Shown here: piece by piece, positions 54,465-62,936 of the stretch
Numbering within the stretch: position 1 is the first letter of the stretch
Layout of the letters: every line of letters starts with the position of its first letter
Assembly: GCA_023511795.1 (NCBI GenBank)
Contig: JAIMAU010000003.1
Coordinates: forward strand, 248,001 to 312,000
DNA length: 64,000 nt
Reading direction: 5' to 3'
Source of the DNA: Armatimonadota bacterium
GTDB taxonomy: Bacteria; Armatimonadota; UBA5829; DTJY01
Program-made: the position numbers and the translations under genes
Notes under the pieces: generated by a model
The model's input: the letters and a program-made list of their open reading frames with translations, nothing else
Databases searched by the model: none
What the model was told of the DNA's origin: nothing

Positions 54465-54481
54465 ATCAAAAATATTTTGAT
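54465..54481. promoter_or_regulatory. 17-nt palindrome upstream of the DegT operon
   Basis: ATCAAAA-ATA-TTTTGAT, seven-base arms and three-base centre, 30 bases before the ATG at 54511. A TTGAAA (54448-54453) with AATATT 17 bases further overlaps it, so a protein bound here could block transcription. Same geometry as the element at 54280 but different sequence. Confidence 0.4.
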
Positions 54482-54510
54482 ACTTCGAGATTCGCAAAAG
54501 GAGCGATAAT

Positions 54511-55743
54511 ATGGGAAAGCTTGCTATAAATGGTGGAGCCAAAGTTCGGACTAAAGGGTGGCCGAGCTGGCCAGTTTTTGATGAAAGTGATGTCAACGCA
54601 GTTGCGGAGGTAGTCCGAAGTGGACACTGGGGCTGTCTCACTGGAAGCAAGGTCGCCGAGTTTGAGAAGAAATTTGCGGCGTTCCACGATGCCAAATATG
54701 GGGTATGCGTTACCAACGGCACGGCGGCGCTGGAGGTTGCACTCAGAGCAGTTGGAGTTAAGCCAGGGGACGAAGTTATCGTGCCGCCGTACACGTTCAT
54801 TGCCTCCGCAAGCGCGGCGCTTCAAGTAAACGCGATACCCGTATTTGCTGACATTGACCCTGACACCTACAATCTCGACCCCAATAAGATTGAACCGGCG
54901 ATAACAGAAAAAACAAAGGCTATAATTGCGGTTCACATTGGCGGCGGGCCAGCAGACATGGACGGCATAATGGCGGTCGCGAGAAAACATGGCCTTAAGG
55001 TTGTCGAGGACGCCGCCCAGGCTCATGGCGCGGCGTGGAAAGGGCGGAGAGTCGGAGCCATTGGCGACGCTGGAACGTTCAGCTTCCAAGCAAGCAAGAA
55101 TCTGACGGCAGGTGAAGGCGGCATAGTAATTACAAATGACCCCGTGGTGTACTCTGCGGCATGGTCGCTTCACAACTGTGGACGCGTGCCGGAAGGGAAG
55201 TGGTATGAGCATCGCATCCTAGGCTGGAACATGCGCATGACGGAGTTTCAGGGGGCAATCCTACTTTCGCAAATGGAGCGGCTCGAAAAGCAGATGAAAA
55301 TCCGCGAGGAAAACGCTCTCTATCTCGACTCAGAGCTATCAAAGATTGAGGGCATTCGACCGCTAAAACGAAACCAAAGGGTTACGGCTCACGCTTATCA
55401 TCTCTATATTTTCCGCTATGATTCCGCAGGCTTCGGAGGCGTTCCGCGGGCGAAGTTTTTGGAGGCACTAAACGCCGAAGGAATACCTTGCAGTGCGGGC
55501 TACGTGCCGCTCTACAAAGAGCAACTTTTCTATGTCGAGCCAAACGGCTGTCCCGTCGGATGCGCTTTCTACGGGCGGGAGATGGACTATTCGAAGGTCT
55601 GCTGTCCAATTGCCGAGAATGCCTGCGCCAACGAAGCCGTATGGCTCACCCAAAACATGCTCCTTGGAACGAAGCAAGACATGGACGATATAGTAGGCGC
55701 AATACGGAAAATCAAAGACAACATCGGGGAGTTGATTAGTTGA
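54511..55743 (+). CDS. DegT/DnrJ/EryC1/StrS family PLP aminotransferase
   Basis: A 410-residue sugar aminotransferase-type protein. GHWGCLTGSKVAEFEKKFAAFHDAKYGVCVTNGTAAL (residues 48-83) forms the cofactor-phosphate region. VVEDAAQAHGAAWKG follows, with the PLP-stacking aspartate. The lysine for the Schiff base is in FSFQASKNLTAGEGG near 195. These enzymes usually build amino sugars on nucleotide carriers, so a place at the head of a catabolic operon is unexpected. AAAGGAG before ATG. The stop overlaps the start of the next gene by four bases (TTGA). Confidence 0.9.
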   Translation: MGKLAINGGAKVRTKGWPSWPVFDESDVNAVAEVVRSGHWGCLTGSKVAEFEKKFAAFHDAKYGVCVTNGTAALEVALRAVGVKPGDEVIVPPYTFIASASAALQVNAIPVFADIDPDTYNLDPNKIEPAITEKTKAIIAVHIGGGPADMDGIMAVARKHGLKVVEDAAQAHGAAWKGRRVGAIGDAGTFSFQASKNLTAGEGGIVITNDPVVYSAAWSLHNCGRVPEGKWYEHRILGWNMRMTEFQGAILLSQMERLEKQMKIREENALYLDSELSKIEGIRPLKRNQRVTAHAYHLYIFRYDSAGFGGVPRAKFLEALNAEGIPCSAGYVPLYKEQLFYVEPNGCPVGCAFYGREMDYSKVCCPIAENACANEAVWLTQNMLLGTKQDMDDIVGAIRKIKDNIGELIS

Positions 55744-56834
55744 AAGGCTGTCCGATTAAGACAATGAAACTGTGCCCTTTAGCGGCAGTCATTCTAATCA
55801 TTATGTGCGCACCGAAGGCAAAGGCATCCGCCGATAATTCGCATGCAAAGCCGGTTTATGCGCAGGTATCGAGCGTCGAGGCGCTTTTAAAATCCGTTGC
55901 TGAGGCGAACGAAAAAGGAGGTACAATCATACTCGAGCCAGGCACTTATACAATCACCGAGCCGATTGTAATTAGGAGAAGCGACGTGTGCTTAGCCGGC
56001 AGCGGCTGGAATACCGTAATCAAGCGAAAAGGCGATGGCGATGCCCTAGTATTCCAAGGCAGCCTTTGGAACTGCTCAGTGCGCAATCTTGCAATCACAG
56101 GAGATTCAAATGCAAAGACTGGGTCGGGCATAGTATTTAAGGATGGCGAATGGTCTGGAATCGCTTACATTGACTACTGCCGCATCATGAACTTTGCCGA
56201 AAGCGGAATTCGCTTTGAGGGAAATCCCAAAGCTCCATTTTCCTCGAATACGGTGAGCAACTGCTGGCTGGTAGGCAACCTAGGCCATCAGCTTTACAGC
56301 CGCTACAATAATGATTTTTACATCACCGGCAATCAGTTTGGAATGCAACCTAATAGGGTTCCTCGAACAGGTGCATATCTCGACCATTCATCCGCAGGAA
56401 CCTACACAAAAAATTATCACTGGGGCAATCAAGTTGCCTTGAGGATAATAGGGAGCCATTTTAATAGGATTGAAAACAACCGGCTGGAGCAGAGTTTGGA
56501 AAGCGGCATCGTAATTGGCGATCCGAAAAGCGATGAGTGGAGCCAGCTAAACATTTTTCTTGGAAATACCATACATACAAATTCCGAGACCAATTCGGGG
56601 AAATTTTCGGCGGTCGTCGCATACAAGGCGGTTGATACAACGTTCTGCTCAAATCAAATATTCAGCTGGGACAGCAATTCAACCAAAATGAAATCCGGCT
56701 TGGTTCTCGGCCAGGGGTGCAGAAATTGGATTGTTAAGGACAACATAATCCGCCACTGTGTGGAAACTCCAATTGTGTATGATAGAAAAGTTGGCCACAT
56801 TGTGAAAGATAATATCCTTGACACGCAGAAGTGA
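55740..56834 (+). CDS. secreted right-handed beta-helix protein
   Basis: A 364-residue exported protein. TTG start at 55740 with GGGGAG upstream; the signal peptide is MKLCPLAAVILIIMCAPKAKA after a short lead, and an ATG at 55764 is an alternative. The body is a parallel beta-helix (GGTIILEPGTYTITEPIVIRRSDVCLAGSGWNTVIKR; NRIENNRLEQSLESGIVIGD; NWIVKDNIIRHCVETPIVYD), as in pectate-lyase and carrageenase-like enzymes. No catalytic residues can be named. Translationally coupled to the aminotransferase gene by the TTGA overlap. Confidence 0.78.
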   Translation: MKGCPIKTMKLCPLAAVILIIMCAPKAKASADNSHAKPVYAQVSSVEALLKSVAEANEKGGTIILEPGTYTITEPIVIRRSDVCLAGSGWNTVIKRKGDGDALVFQGSLWNCSVRNLAITGDSNAKTGSGIVFKDGEWSGIAYIDYCRIMNFAESGIRFEGNPKAPFSSNTVSNCWLVGNLGHQLYSRYNNDFYITGNQFGMQPNRVPRTGAYLDHSSAGTYTKNYHWGNQVALRIIGSHFNRIENNRLEQSLESGIVIGDPKSDEWSQLNIFLGNTIHTNSETNSGKFSAVVAYKAVDTTFCSNQIFSWDSNSTKMKSGLVLGQGCRNWIVKDNIIRHCVETPIVYDRKVGHIVKDNILDTQK

Positions 56835-56861
56835 ATTCAATATCACGCCATCCTATCTGTC

Positions 56862-56890
56862 CTCTCCTGGGTACTTGTTCTACCGGAGAG
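56862..56890 (+). other. hairpin between beta-helix and amidohydrolase-like genes
   Basis: CTCTCC (56862-56867) pairs with GGAGAG (56885-56890), and inner GGTA pairs with TACC. It is not followed by a T-run. It may be an attenuator or mRNA processing site in the 100-base gap. Confidence 0.3.
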
Positions 56891-56934
56891 TGAGTTTTCA
56901 GCACTGAAGTCCTGCCACTATTTGGAGGAGGGAA

Positions 56935-57696
56935 ATGGTTAATCAACAACCGGATATAAACTTTTTCGACTGCAATGCGCAAATCGGAAGGTACAGCGTC
57001 CGCCATCCCGAAGCATTAACTACTGCGGATGAACTGACGAAAGAAATGGAATACATCGGCATCTCGGAGGCACTCGTTTACCACTCCATGGCAAAAGAAT
57101 ATGCGCCATCCGTCGGAAATGAGATGCTGATTCAAGAGATAAAAGGGAAGCCGCTCCACCCCTGCTGGGTCGTGATGCCGCACCACACCGGCGAGATGCC
57201 TCCCCCGGACGAGCTCCTGGCGCAAATGAGAAAAAAAGGCGTCCGCGCCTTGCGTGCGTTCCCTGTGCTCCACCAATTCCGCCTATCGAAGTGGTGTTCC
57301 GGCGAGCTCCTAGAAATGATTGAGGCAAATAATATTCCCTTATTTCTCGACATGGACCAAACGAGTTGGGAGGACGTCGCCCAAATACTCAGGGATTATC
57401 CGAAGATTAACCTTATTCTTCTTAGGACTTCCTACCGAATTGACCGATATATTTATCCACTGTTTGAGAAATACGAAGGCTTGCGCATTGAAACCGCAAC
57501 ATACCAGGTGAACTTCGGGATTGAGGAGGTGTGCAGGCGGTTTGGAGCCTACCGCCTTCTCTTCGGCACCGGTCTTCCATTTACGGAAGCAGGTCCTTCA
57601 ATTGCCCAAATCGCTTATGCCGACATCTCCGACGAAGAGAAAGCAATGATTGCAGGAAAGAATCTCTGCAACTTATTGCAGAATGTAGGGTATTAG
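56935..57696 (+). CDS. amidohydrolase-like protein lacking metal ligands
   Basis: A 253-residue barrel protein clearly related to the amidohydrolase at 59769, but without its metal ligands. The usual DAHCHMG is FFDCNAQIG, with Asn and Gln for both histidines. VKIHPD has become LRAFPV, LLSHTS is FLDMDQ, LGHSG is LLRTS, and FGTDIPF is FGTGLPF. The barrel itself (LRAFPVLHQFRLSK; INLILLRTSYRIDRYIYP) is intact. It is most likely a non-catalytic partner or binding protein rather than an enzyme. GGAGGAGG before ATG. Same operon as agarase and importer. Confidence 0.8.
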   Translation: MVNQQPDINFFDCNAQIGRYSVRHPEALTTADELTKEMEYIGISEALVYHSMAKEYAPSVGNEMLIQEIKGKPLHPCWVVMPHHTGEMPPPDELLAQMRKKGVRALRAFPVLHQFRLSKWCSGELLEMIEANNIPLFLDMDQTSWEDVAQILRDYPKINLILLRTSYRIDRYIYPLFEKYEGLRIETATYQVNFGIEEVCRRFGAYRLLFGTGLPFTEAGPSIAQIAYADISDEEKAMIAGKNLCNLLQNVGY

Positions 57697-57741
57697 GTGT
57701 AAATCACTATTCAGCCAAAAAAAGATTTAGAGAGGCTAAAA

Positions 57742-59778
57742 ATGCTGATGACCATGAGCATAATAGCTCTGCTAGTCCTTCAGGGAAGTGCAGCCAGCGC
57801 CGAGAAAATAATTATTCCGCTGGATGGAAAATCCATTCCGGAAAACGCAGTATTAAACAGCGTCAAAGCGGAGGCTGAAATTAAGGACGGCAGACCCGCA
57901 CTTAGGGTTAAATTCGGCAAGGTAGAGTGGCCAAATATCTTTTTCAAGCCCAAGGAAGGCACCTGGGACTGGTCAGCCTATTCAGGTATTGCCGTGGACG
58001 TCTTCAATCCACAAAAGCAAGCGATTCAGTTCAGCGTTCGCGTTGACAATGAAGGCGCTGACGGGTGGAACCACTGCAATACCGGGTACGCGACCGCTCT
58101 GCCGGGGAAGTGGACTACGCTTTCGATGGCATTTCGCTCAAACAAGCCCGAGCGATTCTGGGGGATGCGAGGAGTGCCAGCTACTGGTCCGCCGGCATCG
58201 GGTACTCCCATCGACCTCTCAAAGATTGTCGGATTCCAGGTCTTCCTTTCACATCCCAATCAAGAGTATACTCTCTTGATTGCAAATATGCGCCTAATTG
58301 CAGATACAATTTCTCTTCCCTTTGTGGACAAGTTTGGCCAATACAAGCACGAAACCTGGCCAGGAAAGCTAAAAAGCGAACGAGAGCTCGCCGAACGCCG
58401 TGAGATGGAGGAGAAGTCGCTGAGAGAATCCAAGTGGCAAGACCGCGACAGATTCGGCGGCTGGGCAAATGGCCCAAAGCAAGAAGCGACCGGCTGGTTT
58501 AGAACCCAAAAAGTGGGAGGCAAATGGTGGCTGGTTGACCCAGATGGCAATTTATTCTTCTCCATAGGCGTGGACTGCGTGCGAACTGGCGACAGCACTT
58601 TCACCGAAAAGCGCGAAGAATGGTTCGAGTGGCTCCCTGGAGAAGATGAGAAGTTCAAGCCAGCGGTTGGATACTCCAGCGGAGCACACTCTATGGCAGA
58701 CGTAATTGGCGGCAAGGGGAAAACCGTCAACTTCTACCGTGCTAACCTAATCCGCAAATATGGAAGCGAATGGGAACGGAAGTTTCGAGAAACAGCTTGC
58801 GCCCGATTGAAGGCATGGGGATTCAACACCATTGGCAATTGGTCGCAGGAAGACGTCATGACAAGCGGCTGTCTGCCATACGTTGCCTGCGCCCATGTGA
58901 CAGGGAAGTTCCGACGAATTGAAGGCGGCGGCGGGTATTGGGCCAAGATGCCGGATGTGTTCGACGCAGAGTATGCTGCTGCGGCTGAAAACTCAATCGC
59001 ACCTGTAGCGAAGAAGCATACGGCAGATAGGTTCTGCATAGGCTTTTTCGTTGACAATGAGCTGGCATGGGATGCCATTGAGAAAGGAACGCTTGCCAGC
59101 CCGCCAGACCAACCCTGCCGAGTTGAGATGATTAAAAGGCTCAAAGAAAAGTACAAAACTTTGGAAGCTTTAAATGCTGCCTGGGAAACAAAAGCCGCCA
59201 GCTGGGATGCGCTAAGAGTCCCTGATTCGCCAAACGCCGCTTGTCAAAATGATTTAAACGAGTGGGTGTATGCATTCTCGCACCGCTACTTTGAAATAAT
59301 CAAGGGTGTGCTCAAGAAATATGCGCCGCATCATCTCTATCTAGGCTGTCGGTTCGCATGGAGTCATCCGCAGGCAGTCCGAGCCGCCGCAGATGTTGCG
59401 GATGTAGTCAGCTTCAACATCTACACCCGCGGAATAAACTGCGCAGATTGGACTGGCGAGAACGACCTTGGGAAGCCTATTCTCATCGGCGAGTTCCACT
59501 TTGGCGCATTGGACCGAGGAATGTTCCACCAAGGGCTCGTGCCGACAGCGAATCAGCGCGAGAGGGCTGAAAGCTTCGTAAAATATGTGCGAAGCGTCAT
59601 CGAATGCCCAGCGTTCGTCGGCTGTCATTGGTTTCAGTATGTTGATGAGCCGCTTACAGGCAGAGTCTACGACGGAGAGAACTACAATATAGGTCTGGTA
59701 GACGTAACCGACACGCCCTACCCTGAGATGATTGCGGCGGCAAAAAAGGTGAATGGAGAAATATACAAATGGAGATGA
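57742..59778 (+). CDS. secreted GH50 beta-agarase-like glycosidase
   Basis: A 678-residue exported enzyme (signal MLMTMSIIALLVLQGSAASA). An N-terminal carbohydrate-binding-like beta sandwich (residues 25-195) leads to a GH50-type barrel. The barrel has GNLFFSIGVDCVRTGDSTF, WGFNTIGNWSQEDV, and the putative acid/base Glu in GFFVDNELAW near 440. The nucleophile Glu is in ILIGEFHFGALDRGMFHQGLVP near 583, followed by GCHWFQYVDEPLTGRVYDGENYNIG, typical of beta-agarases. It would cleave beta-linked galactans; agar itself is not proven. GAGAGG before ATG. Overlaps the next gene by ten bases. Confidence 0.85.
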   Translation: MLMTMSIIALLVLQGSAASAEKIIIPLDGKSIPENAVLNSVKAEAEIKDGRPALRVKFGKVEWPNIFFKPKEGTWDWSAYSGIAVDVFNPQKQAIQFSVRVDNEGADGWNHCNTGYATALPGKWTTLSMAFRSNKPERFWGMRGVPATGPPASGTPIDLSKIVGFQVFLSHPNQEYTLLIANMRLIADTISLPFVDKFGQYKHETWPGKLKSERELAERREMEEKSLRESKWQDRDRFGGWANGPKQEATGWFRTQKVGGKWWLVDPDGNLFFSIGVDCVRTGDSTFTEKREEWFEWLPGEDEKFKPAVGYSSGAHSMADVIGGKGKTVNFYRANLIRKYGSEWERKFRETACARLKAWGFNTIGNWSQEDVMTSGCLPYVACAHVTGKFRRIEGGGGYWAKMPDVFDAEYAAAAENSIAPVAKKHTADRFCIGFFVDNELAWDAIEKGTLASPPDQPCRVEMIKRLKEKYKTLEALNAAWETKAASWDALRVPDSPNAACQNDLNEWVYAFSHRYFEIIKGVLKKYAPHHLYLGCRFAWSHPQAVRAAADVADVVSFNIYTRGINCADWTGENDLGKPILIGEFHFGALDRGMFHQGLVPTANQRERAESFVKYVRSVIECPAFVGCHWFQYVDEPLTGRVYDGENYNIGLVDVTDTPYPEMIAAAKKVNGEIYKWR

Positions 59779-60584
59779 ACAAAGAAACTAAGGGCGGCCT
59801 GATGGATAAAGTACGCCGCGGCATACCTCTAAACGACCTGCTAGTAATAGACGCTCACTGCCATATGGGGCGCTGGCACAACTTCAATATCCCAAAAGGC
59901 GATGCCGCCGGAATGATTGAAATGATGGACCGTTTAGGAATTAGGTCGTGCATCGTCGCTCATCATTCGGCAATTGGTCCCGACTTCCGATATGGGAATG
60001 ATGAAGTGCTTAGTGCGATGGCTAAGTTTCCAAAACGAATTTACGGCTATGCCACCGTGAATCCAAACTACCCCGAAGCCGAGTTAGTCGCCGAGCTGGA
60101 AAGATGCATCTCAGCAGGTATGGTCGGCGTTAAGATTCACCCAGACGTACACCAGTGCAATGTTGACGATGAGAAATACCGCCCAGTGTGGGAGTGGGCA
60201 AATGAGCGCCGACTTCCACTCCTTTCCCATACCTCGACTGGCGGGCGAAACCCTGTTAAAACGTTTGAGAAGCTTGCGGAAATGTATCCAAATGTCAGCA
60301 TTATCCTAGGGCATTCGGGTTTCGGCTCAGAGGGTGCAAACCAGTCAATTCAAGCGGCACTCAAATACCCAAACATCAACCTCGAACTTACAGGGTCGGT
60401 TATAGTGTACGGCACGCTCGAGCGAATGGTAAAGCAAATCGGCGCTGAACGAGTGCTTTTCGGCACCGACATTCCCTTTCTCGACGCCAGGCCGCAAATC
60501 GGGCGTGTTGCTTTTGCGAAAATCTCGGAGGAAGACAAGCAAAAGATACTAGGATTAAACGCCGCTAGAATCTTCGGAATCTGA
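59769..60584 (+). CDS. amidohydrolase family metal-dependent hydrolase
   Basis: A 271-residue TIM-barrel hydrolase with an intact metal centre: IDAHCHMGRW (H30, H32), GVKIHPDVHQC, LLSHTSTGG, ILGHSGFG and FGTDIPFLDARPQIG. The family includes lactonases and decarboxylases; the substrate here is likely a sugar-derived lactone or acid. Starts at 59769, 59775 (an ATGA overlap with the agarase gene) and 59802 are possible; I keep the first, with GGAG ten bases upstream. It is a paralogue of the ligand-free protein at 56935. Confidence 0.85.
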   Translation: MEMNKETKGGLMDKVRRGIPLNDLLVIDAHCHMGRWHNFNIPKGDAAGMIEMMDRLGIRSCIVAHHSAIGPDFRYGNDEVLSAMAKFPKRIYGYATVNPNYPEAELVAELERCISAGMVGVKIHPDVHQCNVDDEKYRPVWEWANERRLPLLSHTSTGGRNPVKTFEKLAEMYPNVSIILGHSGFGSEGANQSIQAALKYPNINLELTGSVIVYGTLERMVKQIGAERVLFGTDIPFLDARPQIGRVAFAKISEEDKQKILGLNAARIFGI

Positions 60585-60589
60585 GTGGA

Positions 60590-61888
60590 ATGAAAAGGAC
60601 GTTCACATATCTTGCAATCATAATCATTGCAATTCCCGCGGTTCACTGGGTGATGAAGCCCAAGGAACGGGTTGAGTACGAGAATGGCAAAGTAGTAATA
60701 GAATGGTACAACTACGCAACTCCCGAATTCCTTGAGCTGTATGAGAAATACCTAATTCCCGAGTTCGAGCGCACCCACCCAAATATCAAGATTCGCCTCA
60801 ACTCAAGCCTCGGCGATACGGGATATGATGCAAAACTGCTTACGCTAATTGCTGGGAAGATTCCGCCTGACATAATTCACGTTACTCAGCAAAACTTTCC
60901 ATTCTATGCGGTAAAAGACATTCTGCTGGACCTCAACCCTTTAATTAAAAAGGACCCGACATTTGATTTAAATGACTACTTCGAGCGAGTATTAGACGGC
61001 ATGCGCTTCAAAGGCAAGCTTCTCGGCTTGCCGAGCGACTTTTCCACCATCGCCCTCGTATACAACAAGGATATGTTCGACAAATACGGCGTCTCCTATC
61101 CCGACGAGACCTGGGATTGGAATAAGTTCCTGTGGGCCGCAAAGAAGCTGACTCGCGATACCAACGGCGACGGCACAATCGACCAATTTGGCTTCGTGAA
61201 CATCAATTCCTACAACCGGTGGCCAGCCTGGGTCTGGATGGCAGGCGGCGACATTCTCACTACCGACATGAAAAAATGTCTAATGGACGATCCCAAGTCA
61301 ATTAAAGGCATGGAGTTCTATGTAAACCTTTCAATCAAAGAGCACGTCGCCCCAACGTCTACGCAAACCCTTGGCCAAAGCTTCGAAGAGATGTTCATTG
61401 CCGAACGTGCGGCGATGATTGCCGACAGCCGATATGCCTACAAAATATTCAGCAAAGGGGTGCCTTTCAGGTGGGATATAGCCCATATGCCAAAGGGACC
61501 AGCATGCCGCGCAACAACGTTCATATGGGGCGGCAACTGCATTCTCAAGACGACAAAACATCCAAAAGAAGCATGGGAGTTCCTGAAGTTTCTATCGGGC
61601 TATGAGGGAGCAGTCCTAAATGTAAAGGCAGGAAACGCATTCCCAGCCTTTAAAAAGGTAGCAATGTCCGATATGGTATTAAAGTCGCCAATCTCGCCGC
61701 CGAACGACAAGATTTTCCTCGATGCGATTGAATATGGGCGGCAGGCTCCTTTCCCACCGCAGTTCACCGAGTTCAACCAAGCGATGACAAAATTCGAAGC
61801 GGCATTCCTCGGCTTCGAACCAGTTGAAAAGGTATGCAAGGAGTTCGCCGCAGAGGTAAATGCCGCTGTCAGCGGTGAAGTATGGTAG
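60590..61888 (+). CDS. ABC transporter sugar-binding protein
   Basis: A 432-residue family 1 extracellular solute-binding protein. N-terminal hydrophobic segment (residues 5-22) is followed by WYNYATPEFLELYEKYLIPEFERTHPNIKIRLNSS, IPPDIIHVTQQNFPFYAVKD, and LGLPSDFSTIALVYNKDMFDKYGV, classic for oligosaccharide binders. No lipobox cysteine is visible, so it may be anchored by its uncleaved N-terminus. It starts five bases after the amidohydrolase stop and precedes the two permeases. Delivers oligosaccharides released by the agarase and other enzymes (inference). Confidence 0.9.
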   Translation: MKRTFTYLAIIIIAIPAVHWVMKPKERVEYENGKVVIEWYNYATPEFLELYEKYLIPEFERTHPNIKIRLNSSLGDTGYDAKLLTLIAGKIPPDIIHVTQQNFPFYAVKDILLDLNPLIKKDPTFDLNDYFERVLDGMRFKGKLLGLPSDFSTIALVYNKDMFDKYGVSYPDETWDWNKFLWAAKKLTRDTNGDGTIDQFGFVNINSYNRWPAWVWMAGGDILTTDMKKCLMDDPKSIKGMEFYVNLSIKEHVAPTSTQTLGQSFEEMFIAERAAMIADSRYAYKIFSKGVPFRWDIAHMPKGPACRATTFIWGGNCILKTTKHPKEAWEFLKFLSGYEGAVLNVKAGNAFPAFKKVAMSDMVLKSPISPPNDKIFLDAIEYGRQAPFPPQFTEFNQAMTKFEAAFLGFEPVEKVCKEFAAEVNAAVSGEVW

Positions 61889-61969
61889 AAGGGCTATCAC
61901 TGCGAAAAATTAAGACAGCAAGCAAAATGCTTGCAATTCTTTAGTTCAACTATCTATTATGGTCAAATC

Positions 61970-62908
61970 ATGAAGCAACGCATGACTAAGAGGCAAAGAA
62001 TAGAGGCTTTTCAAGGCTTTTTGTTTATCCTTCCATGGGTGATTGGCTTTCTTGTATTCGCCCTGGGCCCAGTGATTGCATCGCTTGCGCTCAGCTTCTG
62101 CAAATGGGATATTCTTACGCCGCCTAAGTTTGTCGGCTTTGCGAACTATGCGAAGATGGCTAGCGACCCACTGATTCGAAAGTCGCTGTTTAACACAATC
62201 TACTATGCGGCATTTGCAATTCCACTAGGCATGTGCGGCGCACTCGGCACGGCACTTCTGCTTAACCAAAAGCTAAAAGGCATGAGGCTCTTCCGCACAC
62301 TTTTCTACGTGCCGTCGGTCACCGCGGGCGTCGCAACCTACCTATTGTGGAGCTGGATTTTCAACCCAGAGCTTGGCTTATTGAATCGTGCGCTGAGGCA
62401 TCAGGTATGGTGGCTTGACTTTTCAAATGGGATAAACTGGAAATTGGTGCCGCTGGTGGCGAATCCCCCAAAGTGGCTGGCAGACCCCCACTGGGCAATG
62501 CCAGCGCTCATAATAATGTCGCTTTGGGGCGTTGGGGGCGGAATGCTCATCTATCTAGCAGGACTGCAAGGGATTCCTGAGGAACTTTATGAAGCGGCAA
62601 CGATTGATGGAGCAAACACCGTCCAAAAGTTCCGCTATGTTACCATCCCAATGCTCAGCCCGACCATCTTTTTCAACCTAATAATGAGCATTATTGGCGC
62701 ATTCCAGGTCTTTGGAGCCGCATTTATAATGACTGGCGGCGGCCCGATGAATGCAACTCTGTTCTATGTGCTCTATCTCTTCCAAAACGCGTTCATGTAC
62801 TTCCGAATGGGATATGCTTCGGCGATGGCGTGGCTCTTGTTTATTATCATACTTACGCTTACGCTAATCCAATTCCGTCTTTCCAGAAGATGGGTGCATT
62901 ATCAGTAG
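61970..62908 (+). CDS. ABC sugar transporter permease (MalF/UgpA-like)
   Basis: An inner-membrane permease of about 312 residues with six membrane helices. The EAA loop is EELYEAATIDGANTVQKFRYVTIPMLSP, for contact with the ATPase. GFANYAKMASDPLIRKSLFNTIYYAAFAIPLG is the conserved start of the permease domain. The ATG at 61970 is chosen over the TTG at 61931, although neither has a good ribosome site. It pairs with the permease 28 bases downstream. Confidence 0.9.
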   Translation: MKQRMTKRQRIEAFQGFLFILPWVIGFLVFALGPVIASLALSFCKWDILTPPKFVGFANYAKMASDPLIRKSLFNTIYYAAFAIPLGMCGALGTALLLNQKLKGMRLFRTLFYVPSVTAGVATYLLWSWIFNPELGLLNRALRHQVWWLDFSNGINWKLVPLVANPPKWLADPHWAMPALIIMSLWGVGGGMLIYLAGLQGIPEELYEAATIDGANTVQKFRYVTIPMLSPTIFFNLIMSIIGAFQVFGAAFIMTGGGPMNATLFYVLYLFQNAFMYFRMGYASAMAWLLFIIILTLTLIQFRLSRRWVHYQ

Positions 62909-62936
62909 CAGAAAGGCAGAGTGGCGAGAACAACCA

